Shown piece after piece: positions 15,831-23,583 of a DNA stretch of 64,000 nt. The stretch's first letter is position 1; every line of letters begins with the position of its first letter. The DNA is taken from positions 198,124 to 262,123 of the forward strand of contig NZ_BMNC01000009.1 in NCBI RefSeq assembly GCF_014646255.1, given 5' to 3'. The notes under the pieces are model-generated. The model had not been told where the DNA came from, did not search any database, and was given only the letters and a program-made list of their open reading frames with translations. Source of the stretch: Lentzea pudingi (lineage in GTDB: Bacteria; Actinomycetota; Actinomycetes; Mycobacteriales; Pseudonocardiaceae). The position numbers and the translations under genes are program-made.

Positions 15831-18590
15831 GTGCTCGAGGACGACGTGGAGCCGCATGCCACGCCGCGATTACCAGGACGTTCGGAGCTCGTCGACACCG
15901 CTCTGGCCTCGTTGGCACAGGGCGAGAGCAGTGTCCTGGTCGTCGAACAACAGGGGGTGATGGGCCGCAGAGCGCTGGTCGGCCGGGTGCGGGCCCGAGC
16001 AGCCAGGGCGGGGATCCGGGTGGTGCACGGCCGTGCCACCCACGTCGACAGGGTCGCGCCGCTGTCCACGCTGCGGGCGGCGCTGAGCGCGCGGCTTCCC
16101 GACCCGCACCACGACTTCGGCGAGGACCACCTGACCGCGTTGCGCAAGATCCGCGCGCAGCTGGTCGGCCTCGCGGACGGACCGGGTCTGCTGGTCTGCC
16201 TGGACGACTTCCACCACGCCGACGACGTCACCGCGCTGGCGCTGCGCATGCTGGTGCCGGGGCTCAAGAACACTCCCGTGCTGTGGCTGCTGTCGTTGCG
16301 CCGGTCGCAGGCGTCGGCCGCCGTGCTCGGCGTGGTCGACGTGCTGCTGGAGGCCGGTGCCCAGATCGTGCCCGCCGCCTGGCCGACCGGTGAGGACGTG
16401 CGGCGGCTGTGCGCACGAGTGCTCGGAGCGGAGCCGGATCCGGCGCTCGTGGCGATAGCGAGCGATGTCGACGGCGACGCGGAACGGGTCGTACGCGCGT
16501 TGCACGACGCCGGACACGTGCGCGTCGCGGACGGGAAAGCGCTGCTCGGTCCCGCTGAGCGACCGTTGCCGCACTGGCTCGTCACCGAGGTCCGGTCCTC
16601 GCTGGGTGATCTCGCCGGTCCGACCGCGGAGGTGCTGGACGCGGGCGCCGTGCTGGGCAGGCGGTTCACCGTGCACGAGGCCGCGGCCCTGTTGCGCCGG
16701 CCGGTCGCCGAACTGCTCTGGGCGGCCGCCCTGCTGGTGGAGACCGGTGTGCTGGCCGCCGTGACCAGTGGCCTGAGCTTCCGCAGCGAACTGGTGCGGC
16801 GCGTCGTCTACTCGGGGCTCGCCGAGCCCGTGCGGGTGGCGCTGCACCGGGAGGCCGCCGACGTGGTCGCACGGGAGGGCCGACCGGCAGCAGAGGTCGT
16901 GCACCACGTCGAACGTGGCGGCCACTGCGGTTCGGAAGCGGTGGTGGGCACGCTGCGCAAGGCCGTGCGGAACCGTACGGGTGGCACGGGCGAGGCCGCG
17001 CGCCTGGCGTTGCGGCTGCTGGACCTGGCCGGTGACGCCGGCACCGGGGACCTGGCCGTGGACGCGGTGCGGCTGCTCAGCGCGGACGGCCGCACCTCCC
17101 AGGCCTGGGACCTCGCGGTGCGGACGCTGAACAGGACGTCCGACGCCGGCACGGAGACGCGGCTCGTGTGCGCACTCGCCGAACTGGCCGACGCACGCGA
17201 GCCCGGCGACCACCACGTGGTGGTCGAGTACGCGCGACGGGCGTCGGCACGGCCCGGCCTCGCCGAGCAGGACCACGCGGACCTGGCCGCCGTGCAGGCC
17301 TACCGGCTCGCGGCCGCCGGGAGCACCGAGGCGGCGGAGAGCGCCGCGGCCAGGGCGGGCTCGACCGGAGGTGAGGCGGTCGTGCTCGGGTCGGCGGCAC
17401 GCGCCCAGATCGCGCTGCGTCGCGGTGAGCTGGGACGGGCGCTGGAACTGGCGCGAGCGGCCGTGCGCGAGGCCGACCGGGCCGGGCCGTCGCAGCGCGG
17501 GCTCGACTCGCGTCTGTGGCTGTGCGCGCCGCTCGTGGCGCTCGACCGGTTCGACGAGGTGCACTCGACGCTGGCCCTGGTCGCGAGGGAGACCGCCCAA
17601 CTGGGCGCGGCGTGGCCGGTGTCGCGCTGGCAGTACCACAAGGCCCGTGCCTGCCTGGCCTCCGGACGGTTGCGGGCCGCGGCCGCCGACGCCGAGGTCG
17701 CCGTTCTCACCGCGCGGGCATCACCGTCCTCACCGGTCCTCGGGCGGGCGTTGCTGCTGCTCACCGAGATCCGCACGGCGCTCGGCCACCTGGAGGCCGC
17801 CGAGGCGAACCTGCGGGAGGCCGAACAGCTGGGCGGCCAGAGCGCCGGGGTGGCGTGGCAGCGCGTGCTCCTGTTGTGCGAGGCCGACCGGTACGACGAG
17901 GCGTCCGAGGTCGCGGAGAGGCTCCTGAGCAGCACGGATCTGGTCGAGTTCACGGCCACGGCCGCCTCGCCGGTGGCACCGGTGCTGGTGCGCCTCGCCC
18001 GGCACCGCGGTGACGAACGCCGGGCCGCCGAGGTCGTGCGGGTCGCGCGGGAGCTGAGCGAGCGCAACCCCGGCGTCCTGTGGGTCGCGGCGGCGGCCGC
18101 GCACGCCAGGGGTCTGCACGACGGGGACGCCGGCGCGGTGGCCGGGGCCGCCGAGCTCGGCAGACTGGCCGACCGTCCGGCGGCCGCCGCCGCGGCACTC
18201 ACCGACGCGGGCCACCTCGCGTTCGCGCGGGGCAAGGCACAACGAGCCCGTGAGCTGCTGGAACAGGCCCGCACCAGGTGGACCGCGGTCGGCGCTCCCC
18301 ACGTCGCCGACCGCATCGTCCTGACCGCGGACACGGCCGGTCACGATCCCGACGACCCGGTGCCGTCACCGTCGCTGGAGCTGTGGGCGAGCCTCACCGG
18401 AACGGAGGTCCGGGTGGCGCGGCTCGTCGCGCGCGGGCTCACCAACAAGGCCATCGCCACGCACCTGACCCTGTCCCCCAACACCATCGGCACGCACGTG
18501 CGCAACGCGTTCACGAAGCTCCAGGTGACCAACCGCGTCGAGCTGGCGCTCCAGGTGATCGCGCACGAGCGAAAACGTCCTTCTCGCTGA
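15831..18590 (+). CDS. Large LuxR-family (LAL-like) transcriptional regulator
   Basis: The 919-residue protein has an N-terminal AAA/STAND-like region, a long helical TPR-like middle and a C-terminal LuxR helix-turn-helix (about 850-910; LVARGLTNKAIATHLTLSPNTIGTHVR). The Walker B site is intact (LLVCLDDFHHAD, about 119-131), but the Walker A position (about 37-48, EQQGVMGRRALV) has no GKS/T, so ATP binding is probably lost. The GTG start has GGGGAGG at a suitable distance. It lies directly upstream of, and in the same direction as, the aspartokinase operon, so it is the best candidate for a pathway-specific activator. Confidence 0.85.
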   Translation: MLEDDVEPHATPRLPGRSELVDTALASLAQGESSVLVVEQQGVMGRRALVGRVRARAARAGIRVVHGRATHVDRVAPLSTLRAALSARLPDPHHDFGEDHLTALRKIRAQLVGLADGPGLLVCLDDFHHADDVTALALRMLVPGLKNTPVLWLLSLRRSQASAAVLGVVDVLLEAGAQIVPAAWPTGEDVRRLCARVLGAEPDPALVAIASDVDGDAERVVRALHDAGHVRVADGKALLGPAERPLPHWLVTEVRSSLGDLAGPTAEVLDAGAVLGRRFTVHEAAALLRRPVAELLWAAALLVETGVLAAVTSGLSFRSELVRRVVYSGLAEPVRVALHREAADVVAREGRPAAEVVHHVERGGHCGSEAVVGTLRKAVRNRTGGTGEAARLALRLLDLAGDAGTGDLAVDAVRLLSADGRTSQAWDLAVRTLNRTSDAGTETRLVCALAELADAREPGDHHVVVEYARRASARPGLAEQDHADLAAVQAYRLAAAGSTEAAESAAARAGSTGGEAVVLGSAARAQIALRRGELGRALELARAAVREADRAGPSQRGLDSRLWLCAPLVALDRFDEVHSTLALVARETAQLGAAWPVSRWQYHKARACLASGRLRAAAADAEVAVLTARASPSSPVLGRALLLLTEIRTALGHLEAAEANLREAEQLGGQSAGVAWQRVLLLCEADRYDEASEVAERLLSSTDLVEFTATAASPVAPVLVRLARHRGDERRAAEVVRVARELSERNPGVLWVAAAAAHARGLHDGDAGAVAGAAELGRLADRPAAAAAALTDAGHLAFARGKAQRARELLEQARTRWTAVGAPHVADRIVLTADTAGHDPDDPVPSPSLELWASLTGTEVRVARLVARGLTNKAIATHLTLSPNTIGTHVRNAFTKLQVTNRVELALQVIAHERKRPSR

Positions 18591-18600
18591 CCCCGCAATT

Positions 18601-18638
18601 CACGCGGCTCCTCACTCATACACGTGAGGAGCCGCGTG
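18601..18638 (+). terminator. Hairpin terminator after the LuxR regulator
   Basis: A perfect 15-bp stem CACGCGGCTCCTCAC (18601-18615) with its complement (18624-18638) and an 8-nt loop begins 10 nt after the stop codon. It separates the regulator from the biosynthetic operon, which therefore needs its own promoter in 18639-18764. Confidence 0.8.
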
Positions 18639-18764
18639 GCGTTTCCGCACCGGGTCGTCCAGGTTCATGGATTTGCGCGAGCTTCGCTTTCTCCCCAGCC
18701 GGGGACTCTCTTGATGTGAGGGGTGAAATTCGGCTCCCATCGGACGAATTCCGGACGGAGTGGC

Positions 18765-20012
18765 ATGGAGATCAGCATCCAGAAGTACGGCGGCAGCTCC
18801 CTTGCCGATGACGCGCAGGTCGCCTCCGTGGCGCAGCGCGTCGCGCAGGCCCACCGATCGGGTTCCGCCGTGGTCGTCGTGGTATCCGCGAGGGGCACCA
18901 CGACCGACGAGCTGGTCCGCTCGGCCACGGCGGTCAGCGACGTGCCGGACCCGCGCGAGACGGACAAGCTGCTCGCCACCGGCGAACTGGCCTCCGCCGC
19001 GTTGCTCGCCATCGCGCTGCAGGACCTGGACGTGCCCGCGGTGTCGTTGTCCGGCCCGGACGCCGGACTGCGCGCCGTGGGACCACCCGGCGCCGGGGTG
19101 ATCGCCTCGATCGAGACCGGTGCCGTCCGCGGCTGGCTCGACCGCCGTCACGTCGTCGTGGTCGCCGGTTTCCAGGCGCTCGACGACGAGGGCGAGGTCG
19201 TCACGCTCGGCCGTGGCGGATCGGACACCTCGGCGGTGGCGCTGGCCGTCGCGCACGGGGCGCCGGTGTGCGAGATCTACACCGACGTGCGCGGCATCGC
19301 CCGCGCCGATCCCAGGGTGGTACCCGGCGCCGGACTGCTGCCCGTGCTGCCCGCGACGGTGATGGCCGAGATGGCGTTCTCCGGCGCACGGGTGCTGCAC
19401 CCGCGTTCGGTCGAACTGGCCGCCGCGCACGGCGTGGACATCGTGGTCCGCGACTCGTCCGGGCTCGGTGACGGAAGCACGATCTTCGGAGGGAGAGCGA
19501 TGCTCGACTCGGACGTCCTCGAAGGACGCGCCGGCGTGGTCGCGGTGACGCACGACGAACAGGTGACGCAGGTACTGGTGGACGCGGGGGCCGACCTCGT
19601 GGACGGCAGCGCACGCGTGCTGGAGGCGTTGGCGCGCCTGGAGATCCCGGTCGACTCGGTGCAGTGGTGGTCGCATCCCGGCGCCCCGCTGCGGATGCGG
19701 TTCTGCCTGCCCGACGCCGTGGCGGACGACGCGGCGGAGGCGGTGCGCGAGGAGCTCGACTGCACGGTCACGCTGCGCCGCGAGTTCGGCCGCGTCTGCG
19801 CCGTCGGCACCGGCCTGCTGAGCAGGCCCGGACTCACCGCGCTCGGCCTGAACGCCCTGTCCGCGGCCGGGATCGCCGCCGAGTGCGTGGCGTGCAGCCA
19901 GGCCAGGACGACCTACCTCGTCGCCCGCGACCGCGTGCACGACGCCGTGCGCACGCTCTACGAATGCTTCGGCTTGGACCAACACGACCTCGAAAGGAGC
20001 AGGTCCCGGTGA
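18765..20012 (+). CDS. Aspartate kinase, pathway-dedicated
   Basis: The 415-residue enzyme phosphorylates aspartate to feed aspartate semialdehyde. It has the N-terminal KYGGSSLAD motif (family KFGGSS), GRGGSDTSAVALA, EIYTDVRGI, PRVVPGA and MAFSGARVLHPRS of the kinase domain, and two C-terminal ACT-like segments that are poorly conserved, suggesting relaxed feedback. The start MEISIQKYGG follows ACGGAG. A GTGA overlap couples it to the aldolase at 20009, the usual arrangement for C7N/aminobenzoate precursor supply. It is the first gene of the 15-kb operon. Confidence 0.9.
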   Translation: MEISIQKYGGSSLADDAQVASVAQRVAQAHRSGSAVVVVVSARGTTTDELVRSATAVSDVPDPRETDKLLATGELASAALLAIALQDLDVPAVSLSGPDAGLRAVGPPGAGVIASIETGAVRGWLDRRHVVVVAGFQALDDEGEVVTLGRGGSDTSAVALAVAHGAPVCEIYTDVRGIARADPRVVPGAGLLPVLPATVMAEMAFSGARVLHPRSVELAAAHGVDIVVRDSSGLGDGSTIFGGRAMLDSDVLEGRAGVVAVTHDEQVTQVLVDAGADLVDGSARVLEALARLEIPVDSVQWWSHPGAPLRMRFCLPDAVADDAAEAVREELDCTVTLRREFGRVCAVGTGLLSRPGLTALGLNALSAAGIAAECVACSQARTTYLVARDRVHDAVRTLYECFGLDQHDLERSRSR

Positions 20013-20797
20013 ACCAGCCGCAATCCTTCGGCGCGAGGCTGCGCCTCGACCGCATCGACCGCAACGGAGACGGCCGGTTGATGATCGTGCCGCTCGACCA
20101 CTCGGTCGCCGACGGACCGGTGACCCCCGACGACTCGCTCGACGACCTGATCGGCGAGCTCGCCGCGGCCAAGGTGGACGCCGTGGTGCTGCACAAGGGA
20201 ACCGTCCGCCACCTCGACCCCAAGCGGTTCGTCAACACCTCGTTGATCGTCCACCTGAGCGCGAGCACCGCGCACGCCCCCGACCCGGACGCCAAGTACC
20301 TCGTCACGAGCGTCGAGGCGGCGTTGCGGCTCGGCGCGGACGCGGTCAGCGTGCACGTGAACATGGGCTCGCAGCAGGAAGCCGAGCAGATCGCGGACCT
20401 CTCGCGCACCGCGGAGGAGACCGAACGCTGGGGAATCCCGTTGCTGGCCATGATGTACGCCCGCGGCCCGCAGATCGACAACGCCGCCGACCCCGGCCTG
20501 GTCACGCACTCCGCGACGCTCGCCGCCGACCTGGGCGCCGACCTCGTCAAGGTCAGCTACCCCGGTTCGGCCGAGGCCATGGCGAACGTCGTCCGGGCGT
20601 GTCCCATCCCCGTCGTGGTGGCGGGCGGGCCGCCGGTGGACGACAAGCGCGACCTGCTGCGCCGCGTCGCCTCGACGGTGCGCGCCGGTGCGGCGGGAGT
20701 CGCCATGGGCCGCAACATCTTCCAGCACCCGACGCCGGGCCGGCTGGCCCGCGAGATCGGTGACGTCGTGCACGGCCGCATGGCGATCGCCGCCTGA
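20009..20797 (+). CDS. 2-amino-3,7-dideoxy-D-threo-hept-6-ulosonate synthase-type aldolase (GriI/DhnA family)
   Basis: This 262-residue class I aldolase of the DhnA/FbaB family has the three catalytic positions of archaeal ADH synthase: Asp30 in VPLDHS, Tyr150 in MMYARG and the Schiff-base Lys181 in DLVKVSYPG. Members condense aspartate semialdehyde with a deoxy-diulose phosphate (archaeal shikimate route) or with dihydroxyacetone phosphate (GriI, for 3-amino-4-hydroxybenzoate). Coupling to aspartokinase supports aspartate semialdehyde as acceptor. The GTG start has AAAGGAG upstream. No GriH/dehydroquinate synthase II partner is found in the operon. Confidence 0.87.
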   Translation: MNQPQSFGARLRLDRIDRNGDGRLMIVPLDHSVADGPVTPDDSLDDLIGELAAAKVDAVVLHKGTVRHLDPKRFVNTSLIVHLSASTAHAPDPDAKYLVTSVEAALRLGADAVSVHVNMGSQQEAEQIADLSRTAEETERWGIPLLAMMYARGPQIDNAADPGLVTHSATLAADLGADLVKVSYPGSAEAMANVVRACPIPVVVAGGPPVDDKRDLLRRVASTVRAGAAGVAMGRNIFQHPTPGRLAREIGDVVHGRMAIAA

Positions 20798-20858
20798 GCC
20801 GGGGCCTGTGCCGAAGCATGATCCGCGACTGCGGGGCCCGAGGCGGCCCCTGGCGGCA

Positions 20859-20905
20859 CGGCCGAAACGCCCACGGACAACACCGGTGCGCGGCCGTTTC
20901 GGCCG
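20859..20905 (+). promoter_or_regulatory. Inverted repeat in the aldolase-capsid gap
   Basis: CGGCCGAAACG (20859-20869) and its perfect complement (20895-20905) frame a 25-nt loop. The second arm is itself part of a smaller CGGCC/GGCCG hairpin. It sits in a 178-bp gap, by far the longest within an otherwise coupled operon. It could attenuate transcription or protect a processed end, and so set the dose of the capsid protein against the enzymes (inference). Confidence 0.4.
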
Positions 20906-20975
20906 CACCACCAGGAACCACCTCAAGCGCGACTCTCATCGAACCACCCTTCGACACAGGACCCGGGAGGCAGCG

Positions 20976-21866
20976 ATGACCACGAGTTCCCCCTTGAAAC
21001 AGACCCGCCAGCTGCTGGCGGACCCGGCGATGACCGAGAGCACGCCCGGTTCGGAGTTCGCCCAGGCCGCGACGCTCGGCAACCCGTCCGACGACGTGAC
21101 CGTCACCTACCGCGCCTACCTGCCCACGGCGTTCCCGCTGTTCGCCGAACGTCCTCGCTTCACGGTGCGGCAGCTGATGAAGATGGCCACGATCCGCGAC
21201 GACGACGCTCCGTACGTGCGTGAGCCGCAGCCTTCGCAGGAGCGGGGAAACCGCTCGGGCGTCACGTTCGACACGACGCCGGAGTCGGCTTTCCAGCCGC
21301 TGCTGGACGAGGCCCGGCTCACCGACATCGGCGTGTCCGTGGCGGTGCCGCCCGGGCTGCTGGAGCACCCGCGGCTGCTGGCCGCGTTCATCGACTACCG
21401 GCTGCTCGTGCGGTTCGGCACCACCGAGAACGAGGTGCTGCTGCGCGGCAGCGAGGACGGCGCGGTGCCGGGGCTGCTGACGCTGCCCGAGGCCCGCAGG
21501 CTGCGTGCCGGCCGTGCGCCGGCCGACCTGCTCACGGAAGCGGCCGCGCTGGTCGAGGAGACCGGCGGGTCGTGCGACGGGATCGTCGCGCACAACGCCG
21601 TGTACTGGCAGGCCGTAGAGTCCGGTCTGCTGAGCAAGCTCGCCGAGGCCGGGGTGCGGATCGCGCGCACCAGGATGATCCCCGAGCACCAGGTGCTGCT
21701 CGGCGACTTCCGCGCCGCCACCACGTTCCTCGACCCCGGTGTGGGGCATCTGCGGTTGCGCCGCGGTGCCGCCGAGGACGGCGGCGACCTGCTGGAGGCG
21801 GGCAGCCGGATGGGCCTCGCCGTGCACCTGCCGCAGCACTTCGTGTTGCTGGAGGGATCGGGCTGA
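20976..21866 (+). CDS. HK97-fold capsid protein, encapsulin-like (natural-product / Family 3 type)
   Basis: The 296-residue protein reads like a phage major capsid protein without its scaffold. There is a flexible N-arm (1-50), an E-loop-like stretch (about 55-100), then ARLTDIGVSVAVPPGLLEHP (113-132) and the spine helix LLAAFIDYRLLVRF. The hallmark TENEVLLRGSEDGAVPGLL (150-168) follows, then an A-domain pattern DGIVAHNAVYWQAVESG (201-217), a strand set RIARTRMIPEHQVLLGDF, and the closing strand LAVHLPQHFVLLEG. No portal, protease or terminase gene is near, so it is not a prophage. It should self-assemble into a shell around pathway enzymes. The start is set by GGGAGG, 5 nt upstream. It is coupled to the sulfotransferase (TGATG). 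Confidence 0.72.
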   Translation: MTTSSPLKQTRQLLADPAMTESTPGSEFAQAATLGNPSDDVTVTYRAYLPTAFPLFAERPRFTVRQLMKMATIRDDDAPYVREPQPSQERGNRSGVTFDTTPESAFQPLLDEARLTDIGVSVAVPPGLLEHPRLLAAFIDYRLLVRFGTTENEVLLRGSEDGAVPGLLTLPEARRLRAGRAPADLLTEAAALVEETGGSCDGIVAHNAVYWQAVESGLLSKLAEAGVRIARTRMIPEHQVLLGDFRAATTFLDPGVGHLRLRRGAAEDGGDLLEAGSRMGLAVHLPQHFVLLEGSG

Positions 21867-22765
21867 TGCGGGTCCTCTACCTCACCGGCATGATGCGCTG
21901 CGGCAGCACGATGATCGGCAACGTCCTCGGCGAGACGGAGGGCACGCTGCACGTCGGCGAGCTGCACTACCTGTGGCGCAACGGGGTGCTCGACCAGGGC
22001 ACGAACTCTAGCTGCGGCTGCGGCTCCCCTCTGTCCGAGTGTCCACTGTGGTCCGACGCGCTGGACGACGACCGGATCGCGACTGCGGTGGAGGCCGTGC
22101 AGGCCACCAGATTGCGCGCCCGCCACACCCCGCGCCGCCTCGCCGAGTCGATCGGGCCGATGGCCGCGCCACCCGACGTGCGATGGCTGACGGGCCTGAC
22201 CGCGGACGTCTACCGGCGTGCCGCTTCGGTCGCGGGCGCCGACGTCGTGGTGGACGGGTCCAAGTACCCGGCCGAAGCGGCGGCGATGCTCGGTTCGGGC
22301 CTCGACGTCCGCGTGCTGCACGTGGTGCGCGACGCCCGTGCGACCACGCACTCGTACCGCAAGGACAAGAGCTACGTCGAGCGGATGAGCGCGGCGCGCA
22401 GCACCGGGTACTGGACGGCCGTCAACGCCGCGTCCGACCTGCTCGCGCTGGCCGGCCGGTCGCGCTACCTGCGGGTGCGGCACGAGGACTTCTCCGCCCG
22501 CCCGGCCGAGGTGATCGACGAGGTGATGGCGTTCGCGGGCATCACGGGACCGAACCCGGTCTCCGCCGACGGCACGGTCGAGCTCGGGGTCAACCACACG
22601 GTCACGGGCAACCCGGACCGGTTCCACCGCGGGCGCGTGCTGATCGGGGACAACGCGCGGTGGCGGACCGAGCTCGACTGGAAGCCGCGGACGCTCACGA
22701 CGGCGGCCTCCGCGCCCCAGTTGCTGCGCTACGGCTACCCGGTGCTGACGAGGAGGGACGGCTGA
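21866..22765 (+). CDS. PAPS-dependent sulfotransferase
   Basis: The 299-residue enzyme has the 5'-phosphosulfate loop LTGMMRCGSTMIGNVLG (residues 7-21) and the 3'-phosphate site VVRDARATTHSYRK (153-166). It therefore transfers sulfate from PAPS to a hydroxyl or amine of a small molecule. A Cys cluster (CGCGSPLSEC, 50-59), seen in many actinobacterial sulfotransferases of this type, may bind metal or form disulfides. It starts on the last base of the capsid gene stop. The operon also carries genes to make PAPS, so sulfation is very likely a step of the pathway. The acceptor is unknown. Confidence 0.87.
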   Translation: MRVLYLTGMMRCGSTMIGNVLGETEGTLHVGELHYLWRNGVLDQGTNSSCGCGSPLSECPLWSDALDDDRIATAVEAVQATRLRARHTPRRLAESIGPMAAPPDVRWLTGLTADVYRRAASVAGADVVVDGSKYPAEAAAMLGSGLDVRVLHVVRDARATTHSYRKDKSYVERMSAARSTGYWTAVNAASDLLALAGRSRYLRVRHEDFSARPAEVIDEVMAFAGITGPNPVSADGTVELGVNHTVTGNPDRFHRGRVLIGDNARWRTELDWKPRTLTTAASAPQLLRYGYPVLTRRDG

Positions 22766-22809
22766 TGCGACCAGGACCTCACAGCCGTTCCCCCTGGAAG
22801 GAGGCCTGA
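22765..22809 (+). CDS. 14-codon ORF coupled between sulfotransferase and SDR
   Basis: MRPGPHSRSPWKEA overlaps the sulfotransferase stop by one base at its start and the SDR start by one base at its end. It has a strong Shine-Dalgarno (GAGGAGGGACG) of its own. It could be a coupling leader that carries ribosomes to the SDR, whose own GGAAGGAGG lies inside it. A functional short peptide is possible, but nothing in the sequence proves translation. A chance ORF is the alternative. Confidence 0.3.
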   Translation: MRPGPHSRSPWKEA

Positions 22810-23558
22810 TGGACCTCGGACTCGAAGGCAAGGTCGCCATGGTCGCCTGCGCCAGCAGCGGTCTCGGCCTCGGTGTCGCGACGGCGCTGGCCGCCGAAGG
22901 CGCGGACGTCTCCATCTGCGGACGCGACCCCGGCCGTCTCGCCGACGCCCACGGCAAGCTCGAAGCGAGCGGACGACGGGTGCACAGCCAGGTCGCCGAC
23001 GTCAGCATCGACGGCGCGGTCGGGCGCTGGGTCGACGGCACGCTGGCGGAGTTCGGCGGGATCGACGTCGTGGTCAGCCACACCGGCGGTGTCGTGCAGG
23101 GACCGGTGGCCGGCTTCGGCCCCGAGGACTACCGCAGGGCCGTCGACACCGCTCTCATCCCCCACGTCGCGCTGATCACCGCGGCGACGCCGCACCTGCG
23201 TCCGGGCGGACGCGTCCTGCTGATCACCTCCGAGGCGGTGCGGCAACCCATGCCGCACAACGTGTTGTCCGGGGTGGCGCGCCAGGGGGTGCTGTCGTAC
23301 GCGCGGAACCTGGTGCACGCCTTCGGCGACAGCGGCACGACGGTCAACGTCCTCGCGCCCGGCTACCACGACACGCCGGCGCTGCGCGGTCCGTCCGGGG
23401 AGGACACGTCCGCCGCGGCCGCCGAGGTGCCGCTCGGCAGGGTCGGCGACCCGGACGACTTCGGCGCACTGGCCGCGTTCCTCGCCTCCCGGCAGGCCGC
23501 CTTCGTGACAGGGGCCCTGCTGCTGGTCGACGGCGGCAACACACGCGCACCGGTGTGA
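22809..23558 (+). CDS. Atypical short-chain dehydrogenase/reductase
   Basis: The 249-residue Rossmann protein has the nucleotide motif ACASSGLGLGVATALA in place of TGxxxGxG and a VSHTGG segment in place of NNAG. The catalytic Ser is present (ITSEAV, S141), but the positions expected for the Tyr and Lys of YxxxK are Ser154 and Arg158 (NVLSGVARQG). A subgroup of FabG-like SDRs shares this loss, and the reaction is unknown. It may still bind NAD(P)(H). A role in oxidising or reducing the CoA-bound ring, like BadH beside AliA/AliB, is inference. Confidence 0.8.
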   Translation: MDLGLEGKVAMVACASSGLGLGVATALAAEGADVSICGRDPGRLADAHGKLEASGRRVHSQVADVSIDGAVGRWVDGTLAEFGGIDVVVSHTGGVVQGPVAGFGPEDYRRAVDTALIPHVALITAATPHLRPGGRVLLITSEAVRQPMPHNVLSGVARQGVLSYARNLVHAFGDSGTTVNVLAPGYHDTPALRGPSGEDTSAAAAEVPLGRVGDPDDFGALAAFLASRQAAFVTGALLLVDGGNTRAPV

Positions 23559-23583
23559 CCACGAACCCACTAGGAGAAGCCAG

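Noticed and set aside
20976..21866. Part of a prophage, or a dehydroquinate synthase II (GriH) expected after the aldolase
   Set aside because: No phage structural, packaging or integration genes are near. The sequence lacks any dehydroquinate synthase motif and instead follows the HK97 capsid pattern.
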